The position numbers and the translations under genes are program-made. Source: an uncultured Clostridia bacterium (GTDB lineage: Bacteria > Bacillota > Clostridia > Oscillospirales > Ruminococcaceae). From it: a DNA stretch of 33,176 nt. A model generated the notes under the pieces. That model did no database searches, was not told the DNA's origin, and saw nothing but the letters and a program-made list of their open reading frames with translations. Positions 24,493 through 33,176 of this stretch are shown piece after piece (positions within the stretch are counted from its first letter, which is position 1; each line of letters starts with the position of its first letter). The stretch covers positions 1 to 33,176 of the forward strand of contig CALWNN010000059.1 in assembly GCA_944382845.1 (NCBI GenBank). The letters are read 5' to 3'.

Positions 24493-25437
24493 ATGGCAGA
24501 TGTAATTAAAAAGGCTACAAGAGAAAGCTACGGCGAGGCTCTTGCAGAGCTTGGAGATAAATACGAAAATCTTTATGTTCTTGACGCAGACCTTGCTGCT
24601 GCTACTAAAACAGGAATTTTTAAAAAGAAATTTCCTGAAAGATTTTTTGATTGTGGAATTGCAGAAGCTAATATGATGGGTGTTGCCGCAGGACTTGCAA
24701 CAACGGGTAAAATACCTTTTGCTTCAACTTTTGCTATGTTTGCAGCTGGAAGAGCTTTTGAAATAGTAAGAAATTCAATCGGATATCCACATCTTAATGT
24801 TAAAATCGGTGCAACACACGCAGGAATTTCTGTCGGAGAGGACGGCGCTACACATCAGTGTAATGAAGATATTGCTCTTATGAGAACTATTCCGGGAATG
24901 ACAATTATAAACCCTGCCGATGATGTTGAAGCTAAAGCTGCTGTAGAGGCGGCAATACTTCATGACGGTCCTGTTTATATGAGATTCGGTAGACTTGCTA
25001 CTCCTGTTTTTAATGATAGAGAAACTTATAAATTTGAACTTGGTAAGGGAGTTAAGATAAGAGACGGTAAGGATATTACCATCATTGCTACAGGTCTTAT
25101 GGTAAATGAGGCTATTGAAGCCGCCAAAACTCTTGAAAGTGAAGGAATTGATGCGAGAGTTATAAATATCCACACCATCAAGCCAATTGATAAGGATATA
25201 ATTATAGAAGCAGCAAAAGAAACAGGTTCTGTTGTAACAGTAGAAGAACACAGCGTCATAGGTGGTCTCGGTTCTGCCGTTTGCGATGTGCTCGCTGAAA
25301 GTTATCCTGTAAAGGTAACAAAAATTGGCGTAAATGATGTTTTTGGACATTCCGGCCCTGCTGTTGATCTTCTTAAAGAATTTGGTCTTTGCGCTGATAA
25401 TATTGTAGATACTGTTAAAAAAACACTTGAAAAATAG
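24493..25437 (+). CDS. Transketolase, C-terminal (pyrimidine-binding) subunit
   Basis: Second half of the split transketolase. FFDCGIAEANMMGVAAGLA holds the catalytic glutamate of the TPP pyrimidine domain; GEDGATHQCNEDIALMR and PVYMRFGR are conserved. The last 120 residues form the transketolase C-terminal domain. At 314 residues it is standard. It starts 3 bases after the previous stop, with its GGAGGG site inside the upstream gene, so the two chains are probably made in equal amounts. A clear terminator follows, ending the long rightward gene run. DXP synthase is excluded by the split form and motif set. Confidence 0.95.
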   Translation: MADVIKKATRESYGEALAELGDKYENLYVLDADLAAATKTGIFKKKFPERFFDCGIAEANMMGVAAGLATTGKIPFASTFAMFAAGRAFEIVRNSIGYPHLNVKIGATHAGISVGEDGATHQCNEDIALMRTIPGMTIINPADDVEAKAAVEAAILHDGPVYMRFGRLATPVFNDRETYKFELGKGVKIRDGKDITIIATGLMVNEAIEAAKTLESEGIDARVINIHTIKPIDKDIIIEAAKETGSVVTVEEHSVIGGLGSAVCDVLAESYPVKVTKIGVNDVFGHSGPAVDLLKEFGLCADNIVDTVKKTLEK

Positions 25438-25445
25438 TTAAACTC

Positions 25446-25476
25446 AAGGCTGTAAATTAATTTTTGCAGCCTTTTT
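25446..25476 (+). terminator. Intrinsic terminator after the transketolase genes
   Basis: An 11-bp stem (25446-25456 with 25463-25473, one G-T pair) with a 6-base loop, followed by a T-run to 25476. It starts 8 bases after the stop codon. Confidence 0.85.
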
Positions 25477-25534
25477 ATTTATTAGCAAACTACACTCTCT
25501 TTGAATAGACTGAAAACAAAGGGAGTGATATTAA

Positions 25535-26161
25535 GTGCTTTATAGAAGAAAGCCTGCTAAAAATAAAATTTTGATTTTTCTTCTTTCTGTTTTTATTTTG
25601 CTTGCAGTTCTCATTTTAATTTTAAACGCAGCTATAAATCAGCATTATGACAGTGTTGCAAAATCAAGAGGCAAAAAGTTATGCGCTGAAGCAATAGAAC
25701 AATGCGTAAACAAAATTGTTTGTGAAACAAAGGATAAAAGACTAATTGATATTACATATAATGAAGCAGGAAAGATTACTTCAATAGAAACCGATACAAG
25801 CTCGATAAATTCCATTCAAAGTTCACTTGCTGATATGATAAATAAGGAGCTTGACAGTAAAAACTCAATTAATGATAAAATTCCAGTAGGAACTCTTACC
25901 GGAAATGCATTTTTTATTGGGAAGGGTCCGTCTGTTTCACTTGATTTTACACAGAATAATTCGGCACAGGTAATGCTTGTATCTGAATTTTCCTCTGCAG
26001 GCATAAATCAATCAATTCATCAGATCTATGCTCATATTACTATAGATGTTTATTGCTTTTCTCTTTTCAGAAATGCAAGCTTTACTTATGACTTTGATTA
26101 TCTTGTTTGTGAAACAATAATTGTTGGGGAAATTCCTCAGCGTTATCTTAGCTTGGGATAA
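25535..26161 (+). CDS. yunB: Sporulation protein YunB
   Basis: A forespore-engulfment-stage protein controlled by sigma-E in B. subtilis and needed for normal spore formation. The N-terminus has a basic start (MLYRRKPAKNK) and one membrane segment at about 12-30 (LIFLLSVFILLAVLILIL). The extracytoplasmic part has the strongly conserved family blocks IPVGTLTGNAFF, GKGPSVSL, VSEFSSAGINQSIHQIY and ETIIVGEIPQRYL. 208 residues. The GTG start has GGGAG 9 bases before it. A terminator separates it from the transketolase genes. I cannot point to a convincing sigma-E promoter in the 58 bases upstream. Its presence suggests the organism, or a recent ancestor, forms spores. Confidence 0.9.
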   Translation: MLYRRKPAKNKILIFLLSVFILLAVLILILNAAINQHYDSVAKSRGKKLCAEAIEQCVNKIVCETKDKRLIDITYNEAGKITSIETDTSSINSIQSSLADMINKELDSKNSINDKIPVGTLTGNAFFIGKGPSVSLDFTQNNSAQVMLVSEFSSAGINQSIHQIYAHITIDVYCFSLFRNASFTYDFDYLVCETIIVGEIPQRYLSLG

Positions 26162-26205
26162 ATCTTAAAATTTTATGAAATTACTATCATATGTGCCTTG
26201 TTTTG

Positions 26206-26214
26206 TGCTATAAT
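26206..26214 (+). promoter_or_regulatory. Extended -10 promoter of ligA-gatCAB
   Basis: TGCTATAAT, preceded by TTTTG, is identical to the hfq promoter over 15 bases. A second overlapping TATAAT follows at 26214-26219. The -35 region (near 26186) is poor. Transcription would begin near 26221-26226, giving a leader of only 25-30 bases. Confidence 0.6.
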
Positions 26215-26218
26215 ATAA

Positions 26219-28237
<2,019 letters not shown>

Positions 28238-28253
28238 TCAAGGAGGATATGCA

Positions 28254-28523
28254 ATGAACATTGATATTAAACACATTGCAAAGCTTTCACGTCTAAAAAT
28301 AGATGATGACGAGCTTGAAAAATTTGAAGCTGATATGCAGAATATCGTTGAAATGGTCGAGAGAATGCCTAATATTGACGAAGAGCTTACCATTGACGAA
28401 AATAATGCTATGAAGCTTCGTGAGGACAAGGCTGTTACAAATAAATACACCCGTGAGGAACTTTTAAGCAACGCACCATTTGTTAAGGCCGGTTGCCTTG
28501 TTGTTCCTAAAACGGTAGAATAG
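28254..28523 (+). CDS. gatC: Asp-tRNA(Asn)/Glu-tRNA(Gln) amidotransferase subunit C
   Basis: The small stabilising subunit of the GatCAB complex, which turns mischarged Glu-tRNA(Gln), and Asp-tRNA(Asn), into the correct amide forms. The 89 residues begin with the family pattern IKHIAKLSRLKIDDDELEKF and contain MVERMPNID; the extended C-terminal half wraps GatA. AAGGAGG precedes the ATG. First of gatC-gatA-gatB, here directly behind ligA. Confidence 0.95.
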   Translation: MNIDIKHIAKLSRLKIDDDELEKFEADMQNIVEMVERMPNIDEELTIDENNAMKLREDKAVTNKYTREELLSNAPFVKAGCLVVPKTVE

Positions 28524-28532
28524 AGGTGCAAA

Positions 28533-29990
28533 ATGGAACTTTACAATAAAACTTTGTCTGAACTCGCCTTAATGCTTAGGGAAAAGAAGATAAGCTCTGC
28601 CGAACTTACCAAATCAATTTTTGACAGAATTGAAGCTGTTGAAGACAAAATTGAAGCTTATGTTACTTTAAACAAGGAAAATGCTTTAAAAGCTGCTGAG
28701 GAAATTGACAAGAAAATCTCTTGTGGTGAAGATCTGAGCCCTCTCGCCGGGATTCCAATAGGAATCAAGGATAATATTTCTACCAAGGGGCTTAGAACTA
28801 CTTGTTCGTCAAAAATGCTTGAAAATTATGTTCCTCCATTTAATGCAACTGTTATGAATAAGCTTTGTGACGCAGGCGCCGTAATTACAGGCAAGCTTAA
28901 TATGGACGAGTTTGCAATGGGTTCTTCTACTGAAACATCATACTACAAGAAAACCAAAAATCCATATGACCAGACAAGGATTCCCGGAGGTTCTTCGGGA
29001 GGCTCTGCTGCTGCTGTTGCTGCCGGCGAAGCTGTTGCCGCACTTGGTTCAGATACGGGAGGATCTATAAGACAGCCGGCTTCATACTGTGGAGTTGTAG
29101 GACTCAAGCCTACTTACGGTTCGGTTTCAAGATTTGGTCTTGTTGCCTTTGCTTCCTCTCTTGATCAGATAGGACCTATCGGAAAATCAGTTGAGGACGT
29201 TGCAATTATTCAGTCTGTAATTAACGGTTATGATAAAATGGACGGAACATCTCAGTACCGTGAATATACGGATTATAAGGCTAACCTTAAATCTGATGTT
29301 AAAGGACTGAAAATCGGTATTCCAAAAGAGTATTTCGGAGTAGGAATAGACGATAATGTTAAATCGTCAGTTATGAACGCTGTCAAGCAACTTGAAGGGG
29401 AAGGGGCAATAATAAAAGAAATCAGTCTTCCTTCAACAGATTATGCACTTTCTTCGTATTATATTATCTCATCTGCTGAAGCTTCGTCAAACCTTGCAAG
29501 ATATGACGGGGTGAAATACGGATTCAGGGCAGAAAACTACGACGGTCTTATCGATATGTACGAAAGGACCCGTTCAGAGGGCTTTGGCGATGAAGTTAAG
29601 AGAAGAATAATGCTTGGTACTTTCGTTTTAAGCTCGGGCTTCTATGACGCTTATTACAAGAAGGCAAAGCTTTTGCAAAGAAGGATATCCAATGAATTTA
29701 CAGAAAACTTCAAGGATATTGACGTTATTGCAACTCCTACTGTTCCTACAACTGCTTTCAAGATCGGAGAGCATTTTAATGACCCTGTAAAAATGTACGC
29801 AACAGATATCTGTACGGTAACAATAAATATTGCAGGACTTCCGGCTATGAGTATTCCATGCGGATACGATAATAACGGGCTTCCTATAGGGCTTCAGCTT
29901 ATAGGTGACAAGTTTGCCGAACAGACTCTTCTTAATACAGCATATGCTTATGAACAGCTAAAAGGCGGATTTAAACTGCCAACACTTTAA
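28533..29990 (+). CDS. gatA: Asp-tRNA(Asn)/Glu-tRNA(Gln) amidotransferase subunit A (glutaminase)
   Basis: Amidase-signature enzyme that releases ammonia from glutamine for GatB. The catalytic Ser-cisSer-Lys triad is visible at Lys79 ([11 protein letters not shown]), Ser154 ([15 protein letters not shown]) and Ser178 ([10 protein letters not shown]), the same numbering as in Staphylococcus aureus GatA. 485 residues, normal length. GAGGTG lies before the ATG, 9 bases after gatC. Position between gatC and gatB excludes an unrelated amidase. Confidence 0.98.
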   Translation: MELYNKTLSELALMLREKKISSAELTKSIFDRIEAVEDKIEAYVTLNKENALKAAEEIDKKISCGEDLSPLAGIPIGIKDNISTKGLRTTCSSKMLENYVPPFNATVMNKLCDAGAVITGKLNMDEFAMGSSTETSYYKKTKNPYDQTRIPGGSSGGSAAAVAAGEAVAALGSDTGGSIRQPASYCGVVGLKPTYGSVSRFGLVAFASSLDQIGPIGKSVEDVAIIQSVINGYDKMDGTSQYREYTDYKANLKSDVKGLKIGIPKEYFGVGIDDNVKSSVMNAVKQLEGEGAIIKEISLPSTDYALSSYYIISSAEASSNLARYDGVKYGFRAENYDGLIDMYERTRSEGFGDEVKRRIMLGTFVLSSGFYDAYYKKAKLLQRRISNEFTENFKDIDVIATPTVPTTAFKIGEHFNDPVKMYATDICTVTINIAGLPAMSIPCGYDNNGLPIGLQLIGDKFAEQTLLNTAYAYEQLKGGFKLPTL

Positions 29991-30010
29991 AAAGGAGAGG
30001 ACAAATACTT

Positions 30011-31447
30011 ATGAATAAAGATTATGAAGTTGTTATCGGTCTCGAAACTCATGCTGAGCTTAGTACCGAATCCAAAATATACTGTGACTGCAAAAACGCA
30101 TTTGGACTTGAGGTAAATTCTCAGGTTTGTCCTATATGTATGGGTATGCCGGGAACATTGCCTACTCTCAACGAAAAGGTTGTTGAGTATGCAATCATGA
30201 TGGGACATGCACTTAACTGTAAAATAAACAGAGTGTGCAAGCAGGACAGAAAAAATTATTTCTATCCCGACCTTCCAAAGGCTTATCAGATATCACAGGA
30301 CGATGTGCCTCTTTGCCAGAACGGATATGTTGACATACTTGTAAACGGGGAAGAAAGACGCATAGGAATTACAAGAATTCATATTGAAGAGGACGCAGGA
30401 AAGCTTCTTCACTCTGATAAATTCCATGGTTCTTCACTTGTTGACCTTAACAGATGCGGAGTTCCTCTTATTGAAATTGTTTCTGAACCTGATATAAGAA
30501 GTTCGGAAGAGGCAAAGGTTTATCTTGAAACACTTAAATCAATTCTTCAGTACCTTGATATCTGCGACTGTAAAATGCAGGAGGGTTCAATCAGATGCGA
30601 TGTAAACGTTTCTGTTCACAAAAAAGGAACACCCTTCGGAACAAGAACTGAAATGAAAAATGTAAACTCATTTTCTGCAGCAGTAAGAGGAATTGACTAT
30701 GAGGTAAACAGACAGATAGAGGTACTTGAAAACGGCGGTGAAATTTCTCAGGAAACAAGACGTTGGGATGATGTGAAGGGCGAAAGTATCCTTATGAGAA
30801 GCAAGGAAGACGCTCATGACTACAGGTATTTTCCTGAGCCTGACCTCAGAACGATTGTTGTCGAGCAGGAAAAAGTGGATGAGCTTAAAGCCCTGATTCC
30901 TGAGCTTCCAAACGCTAAGCTTTTAAAATATGTCAAGGAGTTTGGGATGGCTCAGAAAGATGCCACCTTTATTGCTGAAAACGCTGAACTTGCATATCTT
31001 TTTGACAGCTGTATGGCAAAGGGCAAATTTTCTGCAAAATCATATTCAACATGGATTCTGGGCGACCTTGTAAAATATCTTAATGAAACAGGAAAGGCAC
31101 TTTCAGATACTAATATAAACGCTGAAAATCTTACTGCGCTCGTTGAAAAAATTGAAAGCAATGTTATTTCAAATGCAGGAGGAAAAAAGGTTTTTGCGGT
31201 TATTATTGAGGAAGATAAGGACGTCGACAAAATAATCGAGGAACAAGGACTTGCTCAGGTTTCTGACGTATCCGCACTTGAAAAAATCGCCGAGGATGTT
31301 CTTGCCGCCAATGAGAAATCAGTAACAGATTATAAAAACGGTAAAACTAATGCTCTCGGATATCTTGTAGGCCAGTGCATGAAGGCGTCAAAGGGAAAAG
31401 CAAACCCCGGAATGATGAAAGAAATAATTCTCAAAAAACTTGGATAA
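30011..31447 (+). CDS. gatB: Asp-tRNA(Asn)/Glu-tRNA(Gln) amidotransferase subunit B
   Basis: The kinase/amidotransferase subunit that activates the mischarged tRNA and accepts ammonia through a channel from GatA. The start VVIGLETHAELSTESKIYC is diagnostic; CDC..CPICMG supplies the zinc ligands; RCDVNVSVH and the acidic metal site IHIEEDAGKLLH form the active site. The C-terminal 150 residues are the helical and YqeY-like tRNA-binding region. 478 residues, complete. AAAGGAGAGG precedes the ATG. No strong terminator is visible after it. Confidence 0.98.
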   Translation: MNKDYEVVIGLETHAELSTESKIYCDCKNAFGLEVNSQVCPICMGMPGTLPTLNEKVVEYAIMMGHALNCKINRVCKQDRKNYFYPDLPKAYQISQDDVPLCQNGYVDILVNGEERRIGITRIHIEEDAGKLLHSDKFHGSSLVDLNRCGVPLIEIVSEPDIRSSEEAKVYLETLKSILQYLDICDCKMQEGSIRCDVNVSVHKKGTPFGTRTEMKNVNSFSAAVRGIDYEVNRQIEVLENGGEISQETRRWDDVKGESILMRSKEDAHDYRYFPEPDLRTIVVEQEKVDELKALIPELPNAKLLKYVKEFGMAQKDATFIAENAELAYLFDSCMAKGKFSAKSYSTWILGDLVKYLNETGKALSDTNINAENLTALVEKIESNVISNAGGKKVFAVIIEEDKDVDKIIEEQGLAQVSDVSALEKIAEDVLAANEKSVTDYKNGKTNALGYLVGQCMKASKGKANPGMMKEIILKKLG

Positions 31448-31505
31448 AAGGTCTTATGTATTTCAGAAGGTTTTCTTACACATCCTCAAAGCTCTTTGCG
31501 AAATG

Positions 31506-31514
31506 TGATATAGT
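31506..31514 (+). promoter_or_regulatory. Possible extended -10 promoter for the accessory gene pair
   Basis: TGATATAGT lies 50 bases before the next gene start, with a weak -35 around 31486. The 117-base gap after gatB holds no convincing terminator, so some read-through from the gat operon is possible. Confidence 0.45.
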
Positions 31515-31564
31515 GTAGCCGTTGCAAATCCCGACTGCGAAATTTTCTTATAGGAGGTACTTTG

Positions 31565-32134
31565 ATGTTCTATCATGCTTCTCCGGTTAATGGCATAAAA
31601 ACTCTTTATCCAAGAATATCAAACCACGATATGCCCTTGATTTATTTTTCTGAAAAAAAAGAAAATGTCCTTGTATATTTAAGCAATGCTGTTGAAAAAT
31701 TTTGCAAGGAAACAGGTTTTAATTATTCGGGTGTATGGCATAAATGGGCAAGCTACGGTTTTGATAAAGACGGTATTCTGAATTTGGAAGAATACTATCC
31801 GAATGCTTTAATTGACACGTATAAAGGTGTGAATGGATATATTTATTCTGCCGAAAACGTCAATGTTTCAGGTGGTACCATAAATGTTCCCTACGTGATA
31901 GCTTCAAGGGATGCGGTCGAGGTTTCGGGTTGTGAATTTATCAGAGACGCTTATGAAGAAATTATCAAGGCGGAATCAAGCAGACTTATTAGAATTACAC
32001 ACTATGAGCAGTTAAGCGAATCTAAACGAGAATGGATTTCTGATACTATGAAAAAAGAATATGAAACATCGTCAGACCACCCCGAATACAGATATTTCAT
32101 TGAAAATAAGTTTGGAATAAAATCAATTTTTTGA
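31565..32134 (+). CDS. Accessory protein of unknown function, FYHASPV N-terminus
   Basis: 189 residues, soluble, without signal peptide or membrane segment. I do not recognise a named family. The start FYHASPVNGIKTLYPRIS and then LIYFSEKKENVLVYLSNAVEKF is reminiscent of the opening strand of small ADP-ribosyltransferase-like proteins (a YHGS/YHAS motif followed by a Y-F-S segment), but no catalytic Glu motif can be assigned with confidence. Aromatic-rich blocks follow (VWHKWASYGFDK, LEEYYPNALIDTYKGVNGYIYS). The upstream TTG at 31562 is too close to AGGAGGT (31552-31558), so the ATG at 31565 is chosen. It sits between gatB and an IS, 14 bases before a pRiA4b-like gene, in what looks like an accessory segment. 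Confidence 0.8.
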   Translation: MFYHASPVNGIKTLYPRISNHDMPLIYFSEKKENVLVYLSNAVEKFCKETGFNYSGVWHKWASYGFDKDGILNLEEYYPNALIDTYKGVNGYIYSAENVNVSGGTINVPYVIASRDAVEVSGCEFIRDAYEEIIKAESSRLIRITHYEQLSESKREWISDTMKKEYETSSDHPEYRYFIENKFGIKSIF

Positions 32135-32148
32135 GAAGAGGTTTAAAT

Positions 32149-32763
32149 ATGGCGGTACAAATTTACACATTTAAAATTACATATGCGGACTGTGACAACA
32201 GAATATGGAGAACAGTCGCTGTTTCATCAAATTATACTCTTGCAAATCTTGGTTATATGGTTCTTGCAACCTTTGATACTATGGCTTATCATCTGTTTAA
32301 TATGAAATACAAGGACACGACATATTTTCTTACTGAGGAAGATTTTGAGGATTTACCTTGTGAAGAGAACGAGAAATTCGACTTGCTTGGACTTTATAAA
32401 GTGGGAAATCTCGGTATGAATGTGGGCGACATTATTGAAATGACGTATGATTTGGGCTGTTGTCAGGTATTTGATATAGAACTTATTGAAATAAGCGATA
32501 TGCCGAGAGGACACGGACGGGCTTATCCAAAAATTCTTGACGGTGCAGGTCGTGGCATTGTTGATGATATGCCTGCATTTGAGCTTATTGAAGCAATCAG
32601 GAAAACTGATACTGATGGTCATTCTGGAATTTATTATTCAAGCGATGGTTTTGATGATGTTCCTGAGTGGGATTACAGAAATTACAGGGTTGATTGGGAT
32701 AATGCTTTACTCAAAGGTATAATCGACAGAATTTGTGATGGATATGAGAATTATGAGGAATAG
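32149..32763 (+). CDS. pRiA4b ORF-3 family (IS1096-passenger TnpR-like) protein
   Basis: 204 residues. The family pattern is visible: an N-terminal strand pair YTFKITYADCDNRIWRTVAV, then TLANLGYMVLATFDTMAYHLF, then MTYDLGCCQVFDIELIEI (matching the usual YDFGD-x-WxH block, here partly changed to DLGCCQVF) and a later Gly-rich stretch. These proteins are frequent near mobile elements and phage-like islands; their biochemical role is not known. The frame opens with a TTG at 32131, but GAAGAGGT (32135-32142) fits the ATG at 32149. It follows the unknown gene by 14 bases and precedes an IS1182-type element. Confidence 0.8.
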   Translation: MAVQIYTFKITYADCDNRIWRTVAVSSNYTLANLGYMVLATFDTMAYHLFNMKYKDTTYFLTEEDFEDLPCEENEKFDLLGLYKVGNLGMNVGDIIEMTYDLGCCQVFDIELIEISDMPRGHGRAYPKILDGAGRGIVDDMPAFELIEAIRKTDTDGHSGIYYSSDGFDDVPEWDYRNYRVDWDNALLKGIIDRICDGYENYEE

Positions 32764-32891
32764 CTTTAAAACATAAAACACCAATTTATTACTCTCTTTT
32801 TCTAATACAGGAAAATGCAGGATATGTTTGAAATTTTTCCGCAATAAATGTGATTTTTCTCAGATGTTAATCATATTTTCTTCTACAAATC

Positions 32892-32925
32892 AACTCCACC
32901 GTATCAAACAAGATGCGGTGGGGTT
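32892..32925 (+). terminator. Long imperfect hairpin, possible terminator of the accessory pair
   Basis: Bases 32892-32905 pair with 32912-32925 (14 pairs, two G-T), loop of 6 bases. The following gtttgtcttgtcc is only moderately T-rich. acaaga (32908-32913) could alternatively pair with tcttgt (32928-32933). The rest of 32764-33024 shows no gene and no other clear signal. Confidence 0.4.
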
Positions 32926-33024
32926 TGTCTTGTCCGCTGTATTAGTCATAGCCCGTTATTTCAAACTTATTTATGGCTGTCGGACATATGTATGGCGGTT
33001 TTGCTAATCAGTTATAAAAAATAT

Positions 33025-33053
33025 AAAGGAGCAGTAAGAAAAACTGCTCCTTT
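33025..33053. terminator. Perfect hairpin touching the IS left end
   Basis: An 11-bp perfect stem (aaaggagcagt 33025-33035, actgctccttt 33043-33053) with a 7-base loop. On the minus strand it is followed by tatatttttta, so it could end a leftward transcript. On the + strand its U-tract is cut after three T by the IS tip cagtctgtcg. Confidence 0.6.
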
Positions 33054-33102
33054 CAGTCTGTCGAAAAAGTCACCCGAAAGGGTGGCTTTTTTGAGTCAAA
33101 TA

Positions 33103-33111
33103 TGGTATAAT
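33103..33111 (+). promoter_or_regulatory. Extended -10 promoter of the transposase
   Basis: TGGTATAAT, with no good -35 because that region lies in the 3' arm of the IS hairpin. The transcript would start near 33118, directly at the ribosome site AAGGGTG. Confidence 0.6.
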
Positions 33112-33127
33112 GAAAAGGGTGATAAAA

Positions 33128-33176
33128 ATGCTGCAAAAGGATAAAAAAGAAAGAAATCAACTTGAGTTTGTAAGTA
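33128..33176 (+). CDS. IS1182-family transposase, N-terminal fragment
   Basis: Sixteen codons are visible before the window ends (MLQKDKKERNQLEFVS). This opening is typical of IS1182-family (DDE) transposases, which start with a charged Lys/Glu stretch and then QxxFVS/IDDLVP. AAGGGTGAT lies upstream at a normal distance. The remainder, including the catalytic residues, is outside the window, so neither completeness nor activity can be judged. Confidence 0.7.
   Translation, partial: MLQKDKKERNQLEFVS

Larger units (their letters stand above)
33054..33176 (+). mobile_element. Left end of an IS1182-type insertion sequence (cut by the window edge)
   Basis: Starts with cagtctgtcgaaaaag, the inverse of the tip at 111-125. 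Just inside is a terminator-like hairpin at 33064-33092 (12-bp stem, GAAA loop, T-run) that would shield the transposase from outside transcription. A promoter and the first codons of the transposase follow. The outermost base cannot be fixed without the other end. Confidence 0.65.

Noticed and set aside
24775-25350. 191-codon open frame on the minus strand inside the transketolase C gene
   Set aside because: Composition (many Cys, Tyr, Ser, Asn) is that of reversed coding DNA; no family match and no start signals.

Overview
The window looks like the chromosome of a low-GC, Gram-positive, probably endospore-forming Clostridia member, most likely Oscillospiraceae/Ruminococcus-like. The grounds are the AT-rich intergenic DNA, Bacillus-type gene order (miaB-ymcA-mutS-mutL-miaA-hfq and sepF-ylmH-divIVA-lspA-rluD), DnaD/DnaI-type replication loading, the sporulation protein YunB, a split transketolase, GatCAB, and AGGAGG ribosome sites with TTGACA/TATAAT promoters. 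The family assignment is inference; the phylum is well supported.

Layout. (1) 1-147: probable right end of an insertion sequence, abutting a hairpin. (2) 201-6363: pyruvate kinase (minus strand), then DAHP synthase, a cytoplasmic GH13 glycosidase and a membrane-anchored acidic protein of unknown function, each of the last three behind its own promoter. (3) 6364-6930: a hairpin-dense stretch ending in the N-terminal stub of an IS3-type OrfA. (4) 6935-9117, minus strand: dnaD, dnaI and a tiny ferredoxin:thioredoxin-reductase-like gene as one operon, divergent from (5) 9378-25437, a long rightward run: tRNA modification (miaB, miaA), mismatch repair (mutS, mutL), the Y-complex gene ymcA, hfq, an HlyD-like anchored protein, yggS, division and septum genes (sepF, ylmH, divIVA), lspA, rluD, a HAD phosphatase and split transketolase, closed by an intrinsic terminator. 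(6) 25535-31447: yunB, then ligA-gatC-gatA-gatB. (7) 31565-32763: two accessory genes, one unrecognised and one of the pRiA4b ORF-3 family. (8) 32764-33176: hairpins and the left end of an IS1182-type element with the first 16 codons of its transposase.

Most of the window is core housekeeping. The less ordinary parts are the hairpin array at 6462-6710, which can fold into a multibranched structure; the FTR-like protein with non-classical cysteine spacing behind the helicase loader; the two IS ends, which share an inverted repeat and each touch a perfect hairpin; and the two accessory genes beside the IS. I found no CRISPR array, tRNA, rRNA or recognised riboswitch, and no convincing complete new defence system.
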